Positions 25,501 to 33,685 of a DNA stretch of 42,461 bases are shown here, piece after piece. The number at the start of each line of letters is the position of its first letter. Positions within the stretch are counted from its first letter, which is position 1. Position numbers and translations under genes: made by a program. This DNA is from Alteromonadaceae bacterium. GTDB taxonomy: Bacteria > Pseudomonadota > Gammaproteobacteria > Pseudomonadales > Cellvibrionaceae. Under the pieces are notes generated by a model. That model worked only from the letters and a program-made list of their open reading frames with translations. It was not told the DNA's origin and did no database searches. The stretch spans positions 38,712-81,172 of the forward strand of contig NVXL01000002.1 of assembly GCA_002746115.1 (NCBI GenBank), written 5' to 3'.

Positions 25501-25675
25501 CTTAATGCCCTTGTTGTTTGAGAAGTCGACGCAAGCACAGTTCTTAATTCCGATGGCGGTATCCTTAGGTTTTGGGATTATATTTGCAACATTTATCACC
25601 TTAATTTTGATCCCTATTAATTATCTTTTGGCTGAAGATTTACGGAATTTTTTACGTCGTTTAAAGTCGGCATAG
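22574..25675 (+). CDS. RND-family efflux pump, HAE1/AcrB-like
   Basis: A 1033-aa inner-membrane proton-driven transporter with the usual twelve-helix duplicated layout: a first helix at about 8-28, a large periplasmic loop, a helix bundle at 335-480, a second periplasmic loop, and the last bundle from about 865. The proton-relay pair D395/D396 sits in GIVVDDAIVTGEN, matching AcrB D407/D408. The second bundle has GVVVNDSLVLVDYIN. GTG starts at 22574, overlapping the adaptor stop as GTGA. No outer-membrane factor gene follows, so it must borrow a TolC-like channel. Substrates cannot be told. Confidence 0.94.
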   Translation: MIAWFARNHVAANLLMVCIIFSGLFSLSGNIPLEIFPTIDPSRVNVRVSLRGSTPEDAELSVAIRVEEAINDLEGIEEYSSRAFEGGAVVSIDIDDAYDPRELLDDIKNRVDAINTFPADAERPVISLAVRKRDVITVTVSGDVSEREIRELAEQTREDLLTLPDVTQVDLAGVRDYEITIALKQDTLREYQLSLAEIAQAIGGSSLDLSAGNIRAQAGDILIRSKGQAYRQDEFENILIKTHEDGTLLTLGDIAEVHDGFEETAVRTRFNGKLAAEIRVYRIGNQSAIEVANQVKEYIIERQGVLPDGISLDYWDDDSDILKKRINTLVNNALQGGVLVLILLSMFLRPAVAFWVFIGIPVSFLGAFFTMPYMGLTINIVSLFGFIVVLGIVVDDAIVTGENIYTHLQSSSSGIEAAINGTKEVAVPVTFGVLTTVVAFIPLGFLEGRRGPIFAQIPAVVIPCLMFSLIESKLVLPAHLKYLKAKANVVNQHKLSRWQEGFSRGFERLVLKYYQPTLALCLNHRIATVLFFVGTLTCIVMAVMVGHSRFTFFPRIPSETVRVALSMPTGTPYQVTDTHIQRITDTAKQLKAKYSNADGESVILNILSTTGGRGGSGHQGRVRFEMAPPEDRIIDVDSRTLSREWRQAIGTIPGAEQLTFRAEIGRTSDPIDIQLSASDFAQLEQVAELIKERLRTYPTVFDINDSLADGKQELRVELKPEAYLLGVRRADVLRQVRQAFFGLEVQRVQRGRDDVRVMIRFPIEERNAVAHLNSMLITTASGGQVPLNQLATFEPGQGPSEIRRYNGLRTVNVRADVDKKNTNMTTLQEDLHQFVQATVAQYPGVSFELAGEGKEQQETFSSLGWSILAATFAIFCLLAIPFRSYFQPLIVMSVIPFGLIGAMVGHWIMGIGLTIMSLLGFVALIGVVVNDSLVLVDYINQTRRKNGDDNLRETIVGAAAARFRPVMLTSMTTFIGLMPLLFEKSTQAQFLIPMAVSLGFGIIFATFITLILIPINYLLAEDLRNFLRRLKSA

Positions 25676-25753
25676 CGACCTCAATTTATCTGCGGCAGCA
25701 CGTGCTCTACATAACGTACTTTACATAAGTGGCTCTATATAACGGTATTTTTT

Positions 25754-27217
25754 ATGAAGTATTGCAGCAAAGGTAATATCGCCTTACTTATCTGTATATC
25801 GCTTGCTTTCGTTTTCCTGCTCTACCCTCTAAAGTCTGTGACATTGGCAAGTGCTGTTACGCAGTTTGCGGTGCAGCGGTTTGCTTTGTTTTTTATTATT
25901 TTCTCTTCATTGATTGTACTTGCCTGTGTTGGCTTAGCGCTTGGGCCTTATGGCCGGTTTCGTCTTGGTGGTGAAAATGCTAAGCCGGAGTTTGGGTTTT
26001 TCAGCTGGATGGCCATGTTATTTGCCGCAGGTATGGGCTCGGGTTTGATTTTTTGGGGAGTTGCTGAACCGCTGTTTCACTTTTCCAACCCGCCAGCATT
26101 TGCATCTGAACATCAAAACCCGAAAGCCATGGCGCTAGCATTAACCTATTTTCATTGGGGGTTTCATGCCTGGGCAATTTATGCCTTATGTGGTTTAGCT
26201 ATGGCTTGGTTCGCCTTCAATCGTGGCCGTGATATTTCGGTCTCTGCAAGCTTTGTGCGCAAGGGGCAGGAGGGGCGCGCAGCGGCTTTTTTTGTAAGTT
26301 TTGACTTACTTGCCGTGATTGCGATTATCTTTGGTGTGGCAGGAACCTTAGCAAACACGATTGCTTTGGTGCAGTCTGGTGTGCAATCTCAGTTTGGGTT
26401 AAATGTCGATGTTGGGTTTCGTGTTGGTTTACTCTTATTGATTGCGCTTGTATTTACGGCATCCTCGTTGTTGGGGCTAAATAAAGGCATCAAGCGATTA
26501 AGTCAATTTAATTTGATATTTGCTTTGTTATTGCTGTTACTCGTGGTGTTATGGTCCAATCCCATCACTGTCGCTAAGATGGCGCTAAGCTCTACCTTTT
26601 TGTATTTAAGTGAGCTGCCACGCTTATCGTTTACCATCGATCCAGAATCTCGTGGTTGGAGTGAAGGGTGGAGCGTAATTTACTTGGTGTGGTGGATCGC
26701 TTGGGCGCCCTTTGTCGGCCCCTTCATTGCTCGTATCAGTCGTGGCCGTAGTGTTCGACAGTTTATATTTGGAGTGACTGTATTACCCGTTGTCGGATCT
26801 ATCATTTGGTTCTCAGCTTTTGCTGGCGGGGCTTTTAATTCTGCGCAGTTCGCGGATATGCTGCAGGCGGTTAATCAGGATTATACTCAGGGGCTGTTTG
26901 CTTTTTTTAGTACATTTCCGCGGCCTCTTTTATTGTCGATTTCGGCATTGCTATTGCTTATAACCTTTGTCGTGACAAGTGCTGACTCGGCCATCTATGT
27001 GGCTGCTATGCTAACGGGGCGAGAGACTATCGCGACTAAGGTGGCTTGGAGTTCGGTGCTGGTGGCGATTAGTGTCGCACTAATATATCGCAATAATATT
27101 GATTTAAATAAGCAAATTGCGATCATAGGTGCTGTACCTTTTACCTTTATATTGTTAGCGCAGGGGCTTGCTTTGTGGCAGGATATGCATAAATATTCTC
27201 GCGATAAAAAAAGATAA
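25754..27217 (+). CDS. BCCT-family betaine/choline/carnitine transporter
   Basis: A 487-aa inner-membrane transporter for quaternary ammonium osmolytes such as glycine betaine. The family signature GMGSGLIFWGVAEPLFHF (near 98) keeps the glycine-rich G-M-G-S-G stretch seen in sodium- or proton-coupled members. Also visible are FHWGFHAWAIYALCGLAMA and the Trp-rich WSVIYLVWWIAWAPFVGPFIARISRGR. It is shorter than most BCCT proteins because it lacks the long charged termini that sense osmotic stress in BetP. ATG at 25754. It probably imports osmoprotectants, as expected in a marine organism. Confidence 0.93.
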   Translation: MKYCSKGNIALLICISLAFVFLLYPLKSVTLASAVTQFAVQRFALFFIIFSSLIVLACVGLALGPYGRFRLGGENAKPEFGFFSWMAMLFAAGMGSGLIFWGVAEPLFHFSNPPAFASEHQNPKAMALALTYFHWGFHAWAIYALCGLAMAWFAFNRGRDISVSASFVRKGQEGRAAAFFVSFDLLAVIAIIFGVAGTLANTIALVQSGVQSQFGLNVDVGFRVGLLLLIALVFTASSLLGLNKGIKRLSQFNLIFALLLLLLVVLWSNPITVAKMALSSTFLYLSELPRLSFTIDPESRGWSEGWSVIYLVWWIAWAPFVGPFIARISRGRSVRQFIFGVTVLPVVGSIIWFSAFAGGAFNSAQFADMLQAVNQDYTQGLFAFFSTFPRPLLLSISALLLLITFVVTSADSAIYVAAMLTGRETIATKVAWSSVLVAISVALIYRNNIDLNKQIAIIGAVPFTFILLAQGLALWQDMHKYSRDKKR

Positions 27218-27341
27218 AGTTCCAGGCTTCGCTCGCTGGGCGAGGTGAATGTCTTATGCGACAGTAAGACTCGATATGTTTTTGTCAGTCAGTACTTAAT
27301 CCCTGTGGTAGGTGTGCTTTAGTCGTCAGTTAATACCTTGT

Positions 27342-28331
27342 TTAATGTGTAAGGGTTTCTGTATTTGTATTTTCGGCTTGGAAAACTTGTGTATCGGGGT
27401 GAAATGCAAACCAGGCAAACCAATAAGCGATTGTGCTTGGGGTTGTTTTGCCGGAAGCGTCTCTCACGCTAGCGCTTTGATGGTCGGGGTGCCAAGTAAT
27501 ATAGTAAACGTGTTTGCCTATTTTATCGCGAAAATATTGTTTGTTATGTTTGCGTAGCGCTGTAAATGGATACGCTTTGCTTAATGATCCAAATTGTACG
27601 CCCAGTATGCGCTCTTTGGGGTGGTAGGTTTTTGGAGCGCGTCTGAGTGTTTTAAAGTACAGGCGGCTTGAGGTCTCGTAACCACTGTAGGGGTCGCGGC
27701 GATAGTCTCTTGAAAACCCCTGAGCTTCACTTAAAACTTTAGTTTCGGGGTGTTGGCTGACCCAGTGTGCCCAAGTGGTGTGTTCAAGATTCAATTGTTT
27801 TAATGCGGTGCCAGCATATATACCGCTAACAGCCGTGCGTGCCATTTGAGACCAGAGAGACTCGGTGTTTTTATCGTAAAGTAAAACATCGCTATTATAA
27901 AGCAGACCTGATATGCCAAATATGGTTTTTTCAGTTGGGTGTAATCGATTACTTATATTTGAGGAGAAGGCCATGCCGGTGCCGCATAACGGGCAATAAG
28001 TGATAATAAACGCATTGTCGTTGACTTCGTCGTTCACTATTTCGTGCCAATTCATTATGTAGCGAGGGTATGCAAAGCTTTGATTCTTAGTTAAAAACCC
28101 GAGAATCATATCGTCGTCACGCATATGCTTAGCTTTGTTAGCGGTTAAGTATCGAGGCGATAATATTGCAGGGATACCATCTTTAGGTGGACCTCCTTGC
28201 TGAATACTTCCTAGCGGCAAAATATTTTTTGAAATGTCAAAGCCATTTAGCTCAGTAGGTAAGACAAAAGCGCTATGTAAACAAATTAAGGCAGCTAAGG
28301 GGAACCAGTAGCTCGTATTTATTAAAGTCAT
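27342..28331 (-). CDS. DUF3179 domain-containing secreted protein
   Basis: A 329-aa protein with an N-terminal signal peptide (about 1-24) and a DUF3179 domain over most of its length. Family marks are AYPRYIMNWHEIVND (87-101), the CPLCGTGMAF segment (113-122) and the GLLYNSDVLLYDKNTESLWSQ region (residues 141-161). The function of the family is not established; the CxxC suggests metal or redox binding. It is convergent with the BCCT gene and divergent from the cellulase gene. The last 30 residues look unstructured. Confidence 0.85.
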   Translation of the reverse strand: MTLINTSYWFPLAALICLHSAFVLPTELNGFDISKNILPLGSIQQGGPPKDGIPAILSPRYLTANKAKHMRDDDMILGFLTKNQSFAYPRYIMNWHEIVNDEVNDNAFIITYCPLCGTGMAFSSNISNRLHPTEKTIFGISGLLYNSDVLLYDKNTESLWSQMARTAVSGIYAGTALKQLNLEHTTWAHWVSQHPETKVLSEAQGFSRDYRRDPYSGYETSSRLYFKTLRRAPKTYHPKERILGVQFGSLSKAYPFTALRKHNKQYFRDKIGKHVYYITWHPDHQSASVRDASGKTTPSTIAYWFAWFAFHPDTQVFQAENTNTETLTH

Positions 28332-28468
28332 TTAGTATTCTCAGAGAGCATTACTAGCGATCAAAAAGCATTTTTGTTATCGTATTGATCGAATGATAGG
28401 TGTGTGAAGGTAGCTTTTCTTTATTTTTCTGACACTTAGGTTGCTATTGATCGTATCTTGTGAACGTT

Positions 28469-28495
28469 TTGACGCAAAGCCCATTGCTCTATAAG
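28469..28495 (+). promoter_or_regulatory. Candidate promoter of the cellulase gene
   Basis: TTGACG (28469-28474) and TATAAG (28490-28495) are separated by 15 bases, slightly short of the ideal 17. The site lies about 125 bp before the GH5 start. The string TATTGATCG occurs twice upstream (28383-28391 and 28445-28453) and could be a regulator site. Confidence 0.3.
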
Positions 28496-28618
28496 GTAAA
28501 TTATTACTATGCTTTAGGGTGGTCTAGGTGGTAGCACATTTTTAGACCTTGTGTTTTTTATGGCTGATACTAATAAAAATAAATAACTAACAATAACAAA
28601 ACCCGCTAAGGGGAAATC

Positions 28619-30439
28619 ATGATGAATGAACTCGCTTCAATAGCGAACGCTAAGCGTTCTACACGTATAAAATCACTTTCTTCTCGTTTATTAAATACAA
28701 TCACTACACCGAAGAAATCACTTCTCGCCCTTGCTGTAGTTGCTGCAACCGTTTCGATGCAAGTTGACGCAGTCGAAAAACTCAGTGTTCAAGGGAATCG
28801 CGTCCTAGCAAATGGTACGTCAAAAAGCTTCGCAGGACATAGCCTGTTTTGGAGTAATGACGGCTGGGGAGGTGAAAACTTCTATAACGCACAAACCGTG
28901 TCCGACCTTCGAAATGACTGGGATTCCAGTATTATCCGTGCCGCAATGGGCGTTGAAGATGAGGGCGGCTACCTTGATAACCCCAGTGGTAACGAAGATA
29001 AGGTAAGAGCGGTTGTTGATGCTGCGGTCGCTAACGACATGTACGTTATCATCGATTGGCACACGCACCATGCCGAAGATAATACTGGTGCCGCGATTGA
29101 TTTCTTTAGTCGAATGTCAGCTGATTACGGTCATCTTGATAATGTTATTTACGAGATTTACAACGAGCCAATCAATACTAGTTGGGGGACGATTAAATCT
29201 TATGCTGAGCAAGTGATCCCGGCGATTCGTCAAAACGACCCGGATAACTTGATCATCGTCGGTACGCCCTTCTTTTCTCAGCGTGTCGATGAAGCCTCAG
29301 TCAACCCAATTACAAGCTCTATCAATATTGCCTATACCTTGCACTTCTACGCAGGCACACATTTTGATGACCTACGAGACAAGGCGCGTACCGCTATGAG
29401 TAATGGCATTGCTTTGTTTTCAACTGAGTGGGGTACCGTTGAAGCTAGTGGTGATGGCGCTGTTAATCATGGTAATACGGACGCTTGGATGAGCTTTCTG
29501 TTAGACAATGGCATTAGCCACGCTAACTGGGCCGTAAACGACAAAGCTGAAGGCGCATCCTTGTTTAACTCTGGCGGCTCGGGTTTGACCGCATCGGGCA
29601 ATAAAGTATTTGAAATCGTAAATAACTGGCCGCATAAAATTAACAGTGGCCCTGGTACTGATCCTGGCACTGACCCTACTGACCCTACTGACCCTGACGT
29701 TGTTGTAGGAAATTGCGGCTCGGTTTCAGTACCAGCTAGAATCCAATCCGAAAACTTCTGCCAAATGAAGGGCATGCAGGCCGAAGCGACGACTGATGCT
29801 GGTGGCGGCACTAACTTAGGTTACATAGATGTCGGTGATTGGGTTACTTGGGATATTAATGTGCCAGCGAGTGGCTCTTATACTGTCTCATACCGTGTAG
29901 CAAGTTTGCAGGGTGCAGGCTCCATTCAGCTTGAGCAAGGTGGTGGTAACCCTGTGTTTGGCGTGATCAATGTACCAAATACAGGCGGATGGCAGAACTG
30001 GCAAACAATTAGCCATGATGTGAATTTTAGTGCCGGTGCGCAAACTGTTGCGGTTAAAGCCGCTTCTGGCGGGTTCAATATCAACTGGTTGGAAATTGCG
30101 AGTTCAAATGAGCCTACACCAACGGCAACACCAGCACCAACGGTAACGCCTACACCAACGCCAACACCAGAGCCAACAGTAGCGCCGACTCCAACAGTAA
30201 CGCCTGAGCCGGTGCCTACCGCTACTCCGATGCCTACTCCGCCACCTGTCGGAGTTAATTGTCTTGATGCTCCAGTTTATCCATACTGGACGACTAAAGA
30301 TTGGTCGGGTGGTCAACCGACGCATAATGAAACTGGCGACCCGATGCATTATGAAGGGCAGCTTTATAGCGCGAATTGGTACACAAACAGCATACCTGGC
30401 AGCGACGCTTCTTGGTCGCATATTAGCTCATGTAACTAA
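28619..30439 (+). CDS. Secreted GH5 endoglucanase with CBM6 and CBM5/12-like modules
   Basis: A 606-aa multi-domain cellulase. An unusually long basic N-region (1-33) precedes the hydrophobic signal core (34-47), with likely cleavage after VDA (51). The GH5 catalytic domain (about 53-340) shows DWHTHH (146-151), the acid/base E183 in YEIYNEP, HFYAGTH (242-248) and the nucleophile E270 in LFSTEWG, as in subfamily 2 cellulases. A GTDPGTDPTDPTDPD linker joins a CBM6-type module (about 370-494, with SENFCQM and YIDVGDWV). A long Pro/Thr linker (498-544) leads to a C-terminal module with CBM5/12-like spacing (HYEGQLYSANWYTNSIPG). It should cut beta-1,4-glucan outside the cell. A strong terminator follows. 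Confidence 0.93.
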   Translation: MMNELASIANAKRSTRIKSLSSRLLNTITTPKKSLLALAVVAATVSMQVDAVEKLSVQGNRVLANGTSKSFAGHSLFWSNDGWGGENFYNAQTVSDLRNDWDSSIIRAAMGVEDEGGYLDNPSGNEDKVRAVVDAAVANDMYVIIDWHTHHAEDNTGAAIDFFSRMSADYGHLDNVIYEIYNEPINTSWGTIKSYAEQVIPAIRQNDPDNLIIVGTPFFSQRVDEASVNPITSSINIAYTLHFYAGTHFDDLRDKARTAMSNGIALFSTEWGTVEASGDGAVNHGNTDAWMSFLLDNGISHANWAVNDKAEGASLFNSGGSGLTASGNKVFEIVNNWPHKINSGPGTDPGTDPTDPTDPDVVVGNCGSVSVPARIQSENFCQMKGMQAEATTDAGGGTNLGYIDVGDWVTWDINVPASGSYTVSYRVASLQGAGSIQLEQGGGNPVFGVINVPNTGGWQNWQTISHDVNFSAGAQTVAVKAASGGFNINWLEIASSNEPTPTATPAPTVTPTPTPTPEPTVAPTPTVTPEPVPTATPMPTPPPVGVNCLDAPVYPYWTTKDWSGGQPTHNETGDPMHYEGQLYSANWYTNSIPGSDASWSHISSCN

Positions 30440-30475
30440 GTCGAAGCCCTCGCTTATGGAGAGGGTAATCTAAAG

Positions 30476-30508
30476 CCCGAGCCGCTTCCGTGTGCGCTCG
30501 GGTTTTTT
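30476..30508 (+). terminator. Rho-independent terminator of the cellulase gene
   Basis: A 7-bp GC-rich stem CCCGAGC (30476-30482) / GCTCGGG (30496-30502) followed by six T. A weaker CCCTC/GAGGG hairpin lies just before it. Confidence 0.88.
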
Positions 30509-30622
30509 ATGAGGCGTCGAGTAACATGCATGCGGAAAATTGATATTTGTCGATGTTTTACCTAAGGTTTATGTATAGTCTTGCAATTAAGACCTTGTTT
30601 AATAATAGAGTTATTGGTGTAT

Positions 30623-31432
30623 ATGAATCACTTAAAAGCGATCATTGTGGATGATGAGCCCTTGGCTCGTGAAGGCCTGTCATTGCGGTTGAAAGAATTA
30701 CCCGAGGTGGAAGTTGTGGCGGAGTGCCGTAACGGGCGTGAAGCGCTGGCTGCAATTAATGACTTGCGGCCAGATGTGGTTTTTTTGGACATCGAGATGC
30801 CTTGTATGAGTGGCTTGGAGATGTGTGAGATGTTTGGTGAAGACAATATACCTGCCATCGTCTTCGTTACCGCATACAAGCGTTACGCGATTGAGGCTTT
30901 CGACTTGAGGGCGACTGATTATTTGGTGAAGCCTGTGAAAATGTCACGCCTCAAAGAGAGCGTTGCTCGTATCCAGGAGCAGCTGGCAGTCGAGCAGCTC
31001 AAAGCGGACAAGGAGCGCTTGGTGCAAATTGTGTGGGAAGTTACCGGAAAGGATACTTCTGAAATAGAGCACTTGCTCCAAAAGGGCGAGAGCATCGATG
31101 CGGGTTACCCCGATAAAATTGCGATTAAAGATCCTGGTAATGCTACGCAGCTGATTCAGTGTGCGGATATTGAGTGGGTGGAGGCCGCTGGCGACTATAT
31201 GTGCGTGCATGCCAAAGGTGAGACTTATATTTTACGTAGCACGATGAAAGAGTTAGAAACTCAATTAAATCCTAAGCTTTTTCAGCGAATCCACCGTTCA
31301 AGTATTGTTAATGTCAAACATGTAGTCGAGATAAAAAGCCATTCTAACGGTGAATGTTTTGTGAGCCTCAAAAGCGGCTTTCAGTTGAAGGTGAGTCGAG
31401 GTTACAAGAAAAAGATCGCCGATTTTATTTAG
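30623..31432 (+). CDS. LytTR-family response regulator (LytR/AlgR type)
   Basis: A 269-aa DNA-binding response regulator. The REC domain (3-120) has D10, D11 and the phosphorylated D56 in VFLDIEMP, the Thr in VFVTAYKRY and the Lys in YLVKPVK. The LytTR domain (about 165-268) ends with FQRIHRSSIVNVKHV and LKVSRGYKKKI, which are typical of it. The start at 30623 removes 14 codons of open frame and gives the normal N terminus; its ribosome-binding site is weak. No partner histidine kinase of the LytS/AlgZ kind is adjacent. It sits between two glycosidase genes, which may be its targets, but this is inference. Confidence 0.92.
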   Translation: MNHLKAIIVDDEPLAREGLSLRLKELPEVEVVAECRNGREALAAINDLRPDVVFLDIEMPCMSGLEMCEMFGEDNIPAIVFVTAYKRYAIEAFDLRATDYLVKPVKMSRLKESVARIQEQLAVEQLKADKERLVQIVWEVTGKDTSEIEHLLQKGESIDAGYPDKIAIKDPGNATQLIQCADIEWVEAAGDYMCVHAKGETYILRSTMKELETQLNPKLFQRIHRSSIVNVKHVVEIKSHSNGECFVSLKSGFQLKVSRGYKKKIADFI

Positions 31433-31587
31433 GCGCTATTTAGATGGTCTTTAGGTGATTGTTTAAGTACCTATTATATAAAGAGTAACGTCGCTTATCC
31501 TAGGTTTTGAACCCTTTGGGGAATCACTATTGATGCTACATCGTTATCTGAATAGACTAAGCGTGTTATCTCTAACTTTATAGTTTA

Positions 31588-31615
31588 GCCGGCTTTTCCT
31601 AGCCGGCATTTTTTT
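31588..31615 (+). terminator. Rho-independent terminator downstream of the LytTR gene
   Basis: A 7-bp stem GCCGGCT (31588-31594) / AGCCGGC (31601-31607), 6-base loop, then A and seven T. It stands far (155 bases) from the preceding stop codon. Confidence 0.85.
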
Positions 31616-31683
31616 AAGTTAAATAATGTTTTTTACTTCATGACGGCTTTGTGTTTACTTTTGAATGCTTTTTTTTTGTCATT

Positions 31684-31698
31684 TTAACAACTTGTTAA
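31684..31698. promoter_or_regulatory. Perfect 15-bp palindrome
   Basis: TTAACAACTTGTTAA is a perfect 7-1-7 palindrome about 320 bp before the glycosidase start. It looks like a dimeric regulator site, but no factor can be named. Confidence 0.35.
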
Positions 31699-31748
31699 GT
31701 TAATTGATGTTCTAGTAAGTTAGGATCTCTTGCTGTGCTGGTATCTTA

Positions 31749-31770
31749 CGAAGATAAATATTTACCTTCG
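31749..31770. promoter_or_regulatory. 22-bp near-perfect palindrome
   Basis: The arms CGAAGATAAAT and ATTTACCTTCG are inverted copies apart from one base pair, so 20 of 22 positions are symmetric. It lies 240 bp upstream of the glycosidase start and 68 bp, centre to centre, after the 15-bp palindrome. Confidence 0.4.
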
Positions 31771-32009
31771 GATCAGCCTTCTGCCCACATACATTCCATT
31801 CTAGGCTCTTAGCTCCCCCTTAAGGCAGCCACTATCATTTCCGGCTTTGGTTGTGTTATCTTCTCGATTTCTCTGTGCTGTATCGATGCTTAGGTGTTAG
31901 GCCGCTGACCCGGTTCTATTTTTTCATCGGTTAATGCTTGGCTTCAAGATAAACCAAGCTACATTTCTAGTTATGGTTTGGTCATGGTTAGATTGCTTTA
32001 GGGTGTGAT

Positions 32010-33656
32010 ATGTCAAATCGACTTGCTACTCGTTTTACTCTTGGCGCCTTGTGCTTGGCGTGTATCTTTGTCGCAGCCTTTGCGTTTCAACGCTTTTGGG
32101 GCGACTCTAAAGGCATGCCTGCCTCCCAAGAGGGGTTAAAAAATGGCTTAAACTCGCCGAAAGAGGTCTTTTTTAATCCAAAAGAGCAAGGCTTATACTA
32201 TTTCAAAAAAGTATACTCAGGCGGTGAGCTACCGCTGTTCTCCGAGTATAAAAATCAATTACCTAAACCCATCTTTGATCGCAACCCCGATTATATCCGC
32301 TTCTACTATAAAGCCTGGCAGTTAGGATTTGAGCGTTATCGAAGGCCAGAGCCTGGCAGCCCTTTTGTCTCCAACTATATCGATGAGGCTTTTAATGGGA
32401 ATATGTTTTTGTGGGGCTCGAGCGTTTCTACGATGTGGGGCAACTATGCGCATCAAATATTCCCTGGCATTCAGAGCTTAGATAACTTTTATGCGACACA
32501 ATTACGCAATGGCGAGATCGTAAGGGAGATATCTGAAAAAACCGGAAAGCTGGGTGTGGAAGGTTGGTCTGAGCCGGGCACGGCTGGAAACTTGAATCAC
32601 CCGATGCTGGCTTGGGCTGAGTTAGAATCCTATCGAATTACCGCTAATAAAACGCGCCTTAGCGAAGTGTACATGCCATTACTTAAGTATCGAGAAAGTT
32701 TTATTAGCATCTACCACGAGCCTAGCGGTTTATATTTGACGGATAAAAGTGCTATGGACGATAGCCCTCGTAACGAAGAGTTGCTTTGCGGTATTGATGT
32801 GGCTTCGGAGGTGGTAGCTTTTGATCACTGGTTGGCACAGATCGCAACCATTATTGGTAAGCCGAACGAAGCCAAAAAACTAAGCGCGAGAGCCGAAAGC
32901 TACGCAACTTATATTAACCACAAGCTCTGGGATGAAGATACGGGGTTCTATTATGATTGGGCGAAGTCTGACGAGCGCATGACTATGCGCACTGTGGCGG
33001 CGTTCTGGACCATGCTTGGGAAGATCCCTGGTGAACAACAGCTCGCTAGTTTGATTGCACATTTAAACGATACCGCTTCATTTAAGACGCTTCACCGAGT
33101 GCCAACTCACCCTGTGAACGAGAAAGGGTTTGGCGGCAACTATTGGGACGGTGGTGTTTGGTCGCCTATTAATGCCATGGTGGTACGCGGTCTGGAGTTA
33201 AATGGTAAAAACAGCTTAGCCTATGATATTGCAATGAATCACCTGTACGCTACCGCTGAGGTCTTCAAAGATACGGGCATGATCTGGGAGAACTACCATC
33301 CCTTGGTGCTGAGGAAAGGGGTAAAAGCGCGCCCAGATTATGTTGGTTGGTCCGGAATTGCACCGATAAAATATTTGATTGAATATGCGATCGGTATTCG
33401 TATTAATGCCCCACAGAATGAAATTAGTTGGCATGTGAATGAAATGGGGCGGCACGGAATTGAGCAGTTACGTTTTGGGGCGAGTGACGGTCTATGGAAT
33501 AAGGTCTCGCTTATTGCAAGCGAGCGTACCTCAAGCGATGACACGCTCAAGTTAAGCGTTCAATGCGAACACCCATTTACACTTAATGTATTATATAAGA
33601 GCCGCAAGCATACCTACGAAATTCTATGTGACGCCACCCAAGTAATAGAAATCTAA
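32010..33656 (+). CDS. Membrane-anchored trehalase/GH63-like glycoside hydrolase
   Basis: A 548-aa protein with one N-terminal hydrophobic segment (about 9-27) that acts as a signal anchor or signal peptide. The rest looks like an (alpha/alpha)6-barrel glycosidase of the trehalase/GH63 (MGH1-like) group: MDDSPRNEEL, LWDEDTGFYYDW, GNYWDGGVWSPINAMVVRGL (20 residues near 373) and WENYHP recur in that group. The substrate is not clear; trehalose, glucosylglycerate or an alpha-mannoside are all possible. ATG at 32010. Its gene ends 29 bp from the convergent rnfE. The preceding long region has two palindromes. Confidence 0.75.
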   Translation: MSNRLATRFTLGALCLACIFVAAFAFQRFWGDSKGMPASQEGLKNGLNSPKEVFFNPKEQGLYYFKKVYSGGELPLFSEYKNQLPKPIFDRNPDYIRFYYKAWQLGFERYRRPEPGSPFVSNYIDEAFNGNMFLWGSSVSTMWGNYAHQIFPGIQSLDNFYATQLRNGEIVREISEKTGKLGVEGWSEPGTAGNLNHPMLAWAELESYRITANKTRLSEVYMPLLKYRESFISIYHEPSGLYLTDKSAMDDSPRNEELLCGIDVASEVVAFDHWLAQIATIIGKPNEAKKLSARAESYATYINHKLWDEDTGFYYDWAKSDERMTMRTVAAFWTMLGKIPGEQQLASLIAHLNDTASFKTLHRVPTHPVNEKGFGGNYWDGGVWSPINAMVVRGLELNGKNSLAYDIAMNHLYATAEVFKDTGMIWENYHPLVLRKGVKARPDYVGWSGIAPIKYLIEYAIGIRINAPQNEISWHVNEMGRHGIEQLRFGASDGLWNKVSLIASERTSSDDTLKLSVQCEHPFTLNVLYKSRKHTYEILCDATQVIEI

Positions 33657-33685
33657 AGCCTAAAACAGCAAGGCGGATCCTTGAT

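Larger units (their letters stand above)
31433..32009. other. Non-coding region between the LytTR gene and the glycosidase gene
   Basis: About 580 bases. It holds a terminator 155 bases after the regulator, then two palindromes (31684-31698 and 31749-31770, listed separately), then the presumed promoter of the glycosidase gene. The 155-base stretch before the terminator starts near a TATTATATA string at 31472-31480, so a small RNA is conceivable, but I see no clear -35 element. Confidence 0.5.

Noticed and set aside
27232-27244. CTCGC/GCGAG hairpin as terminator for the BCCT gene
   Set aside because: Only five base pairs and no T-run; too weak to call.
29651-29698. Repeated ACTGACCCT units in the cellulase gene as a mobile or regulatory repeat
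   Set aside because: They encode the Asp/Pro/Thr linker between domains; a protein-level repeat explains them.
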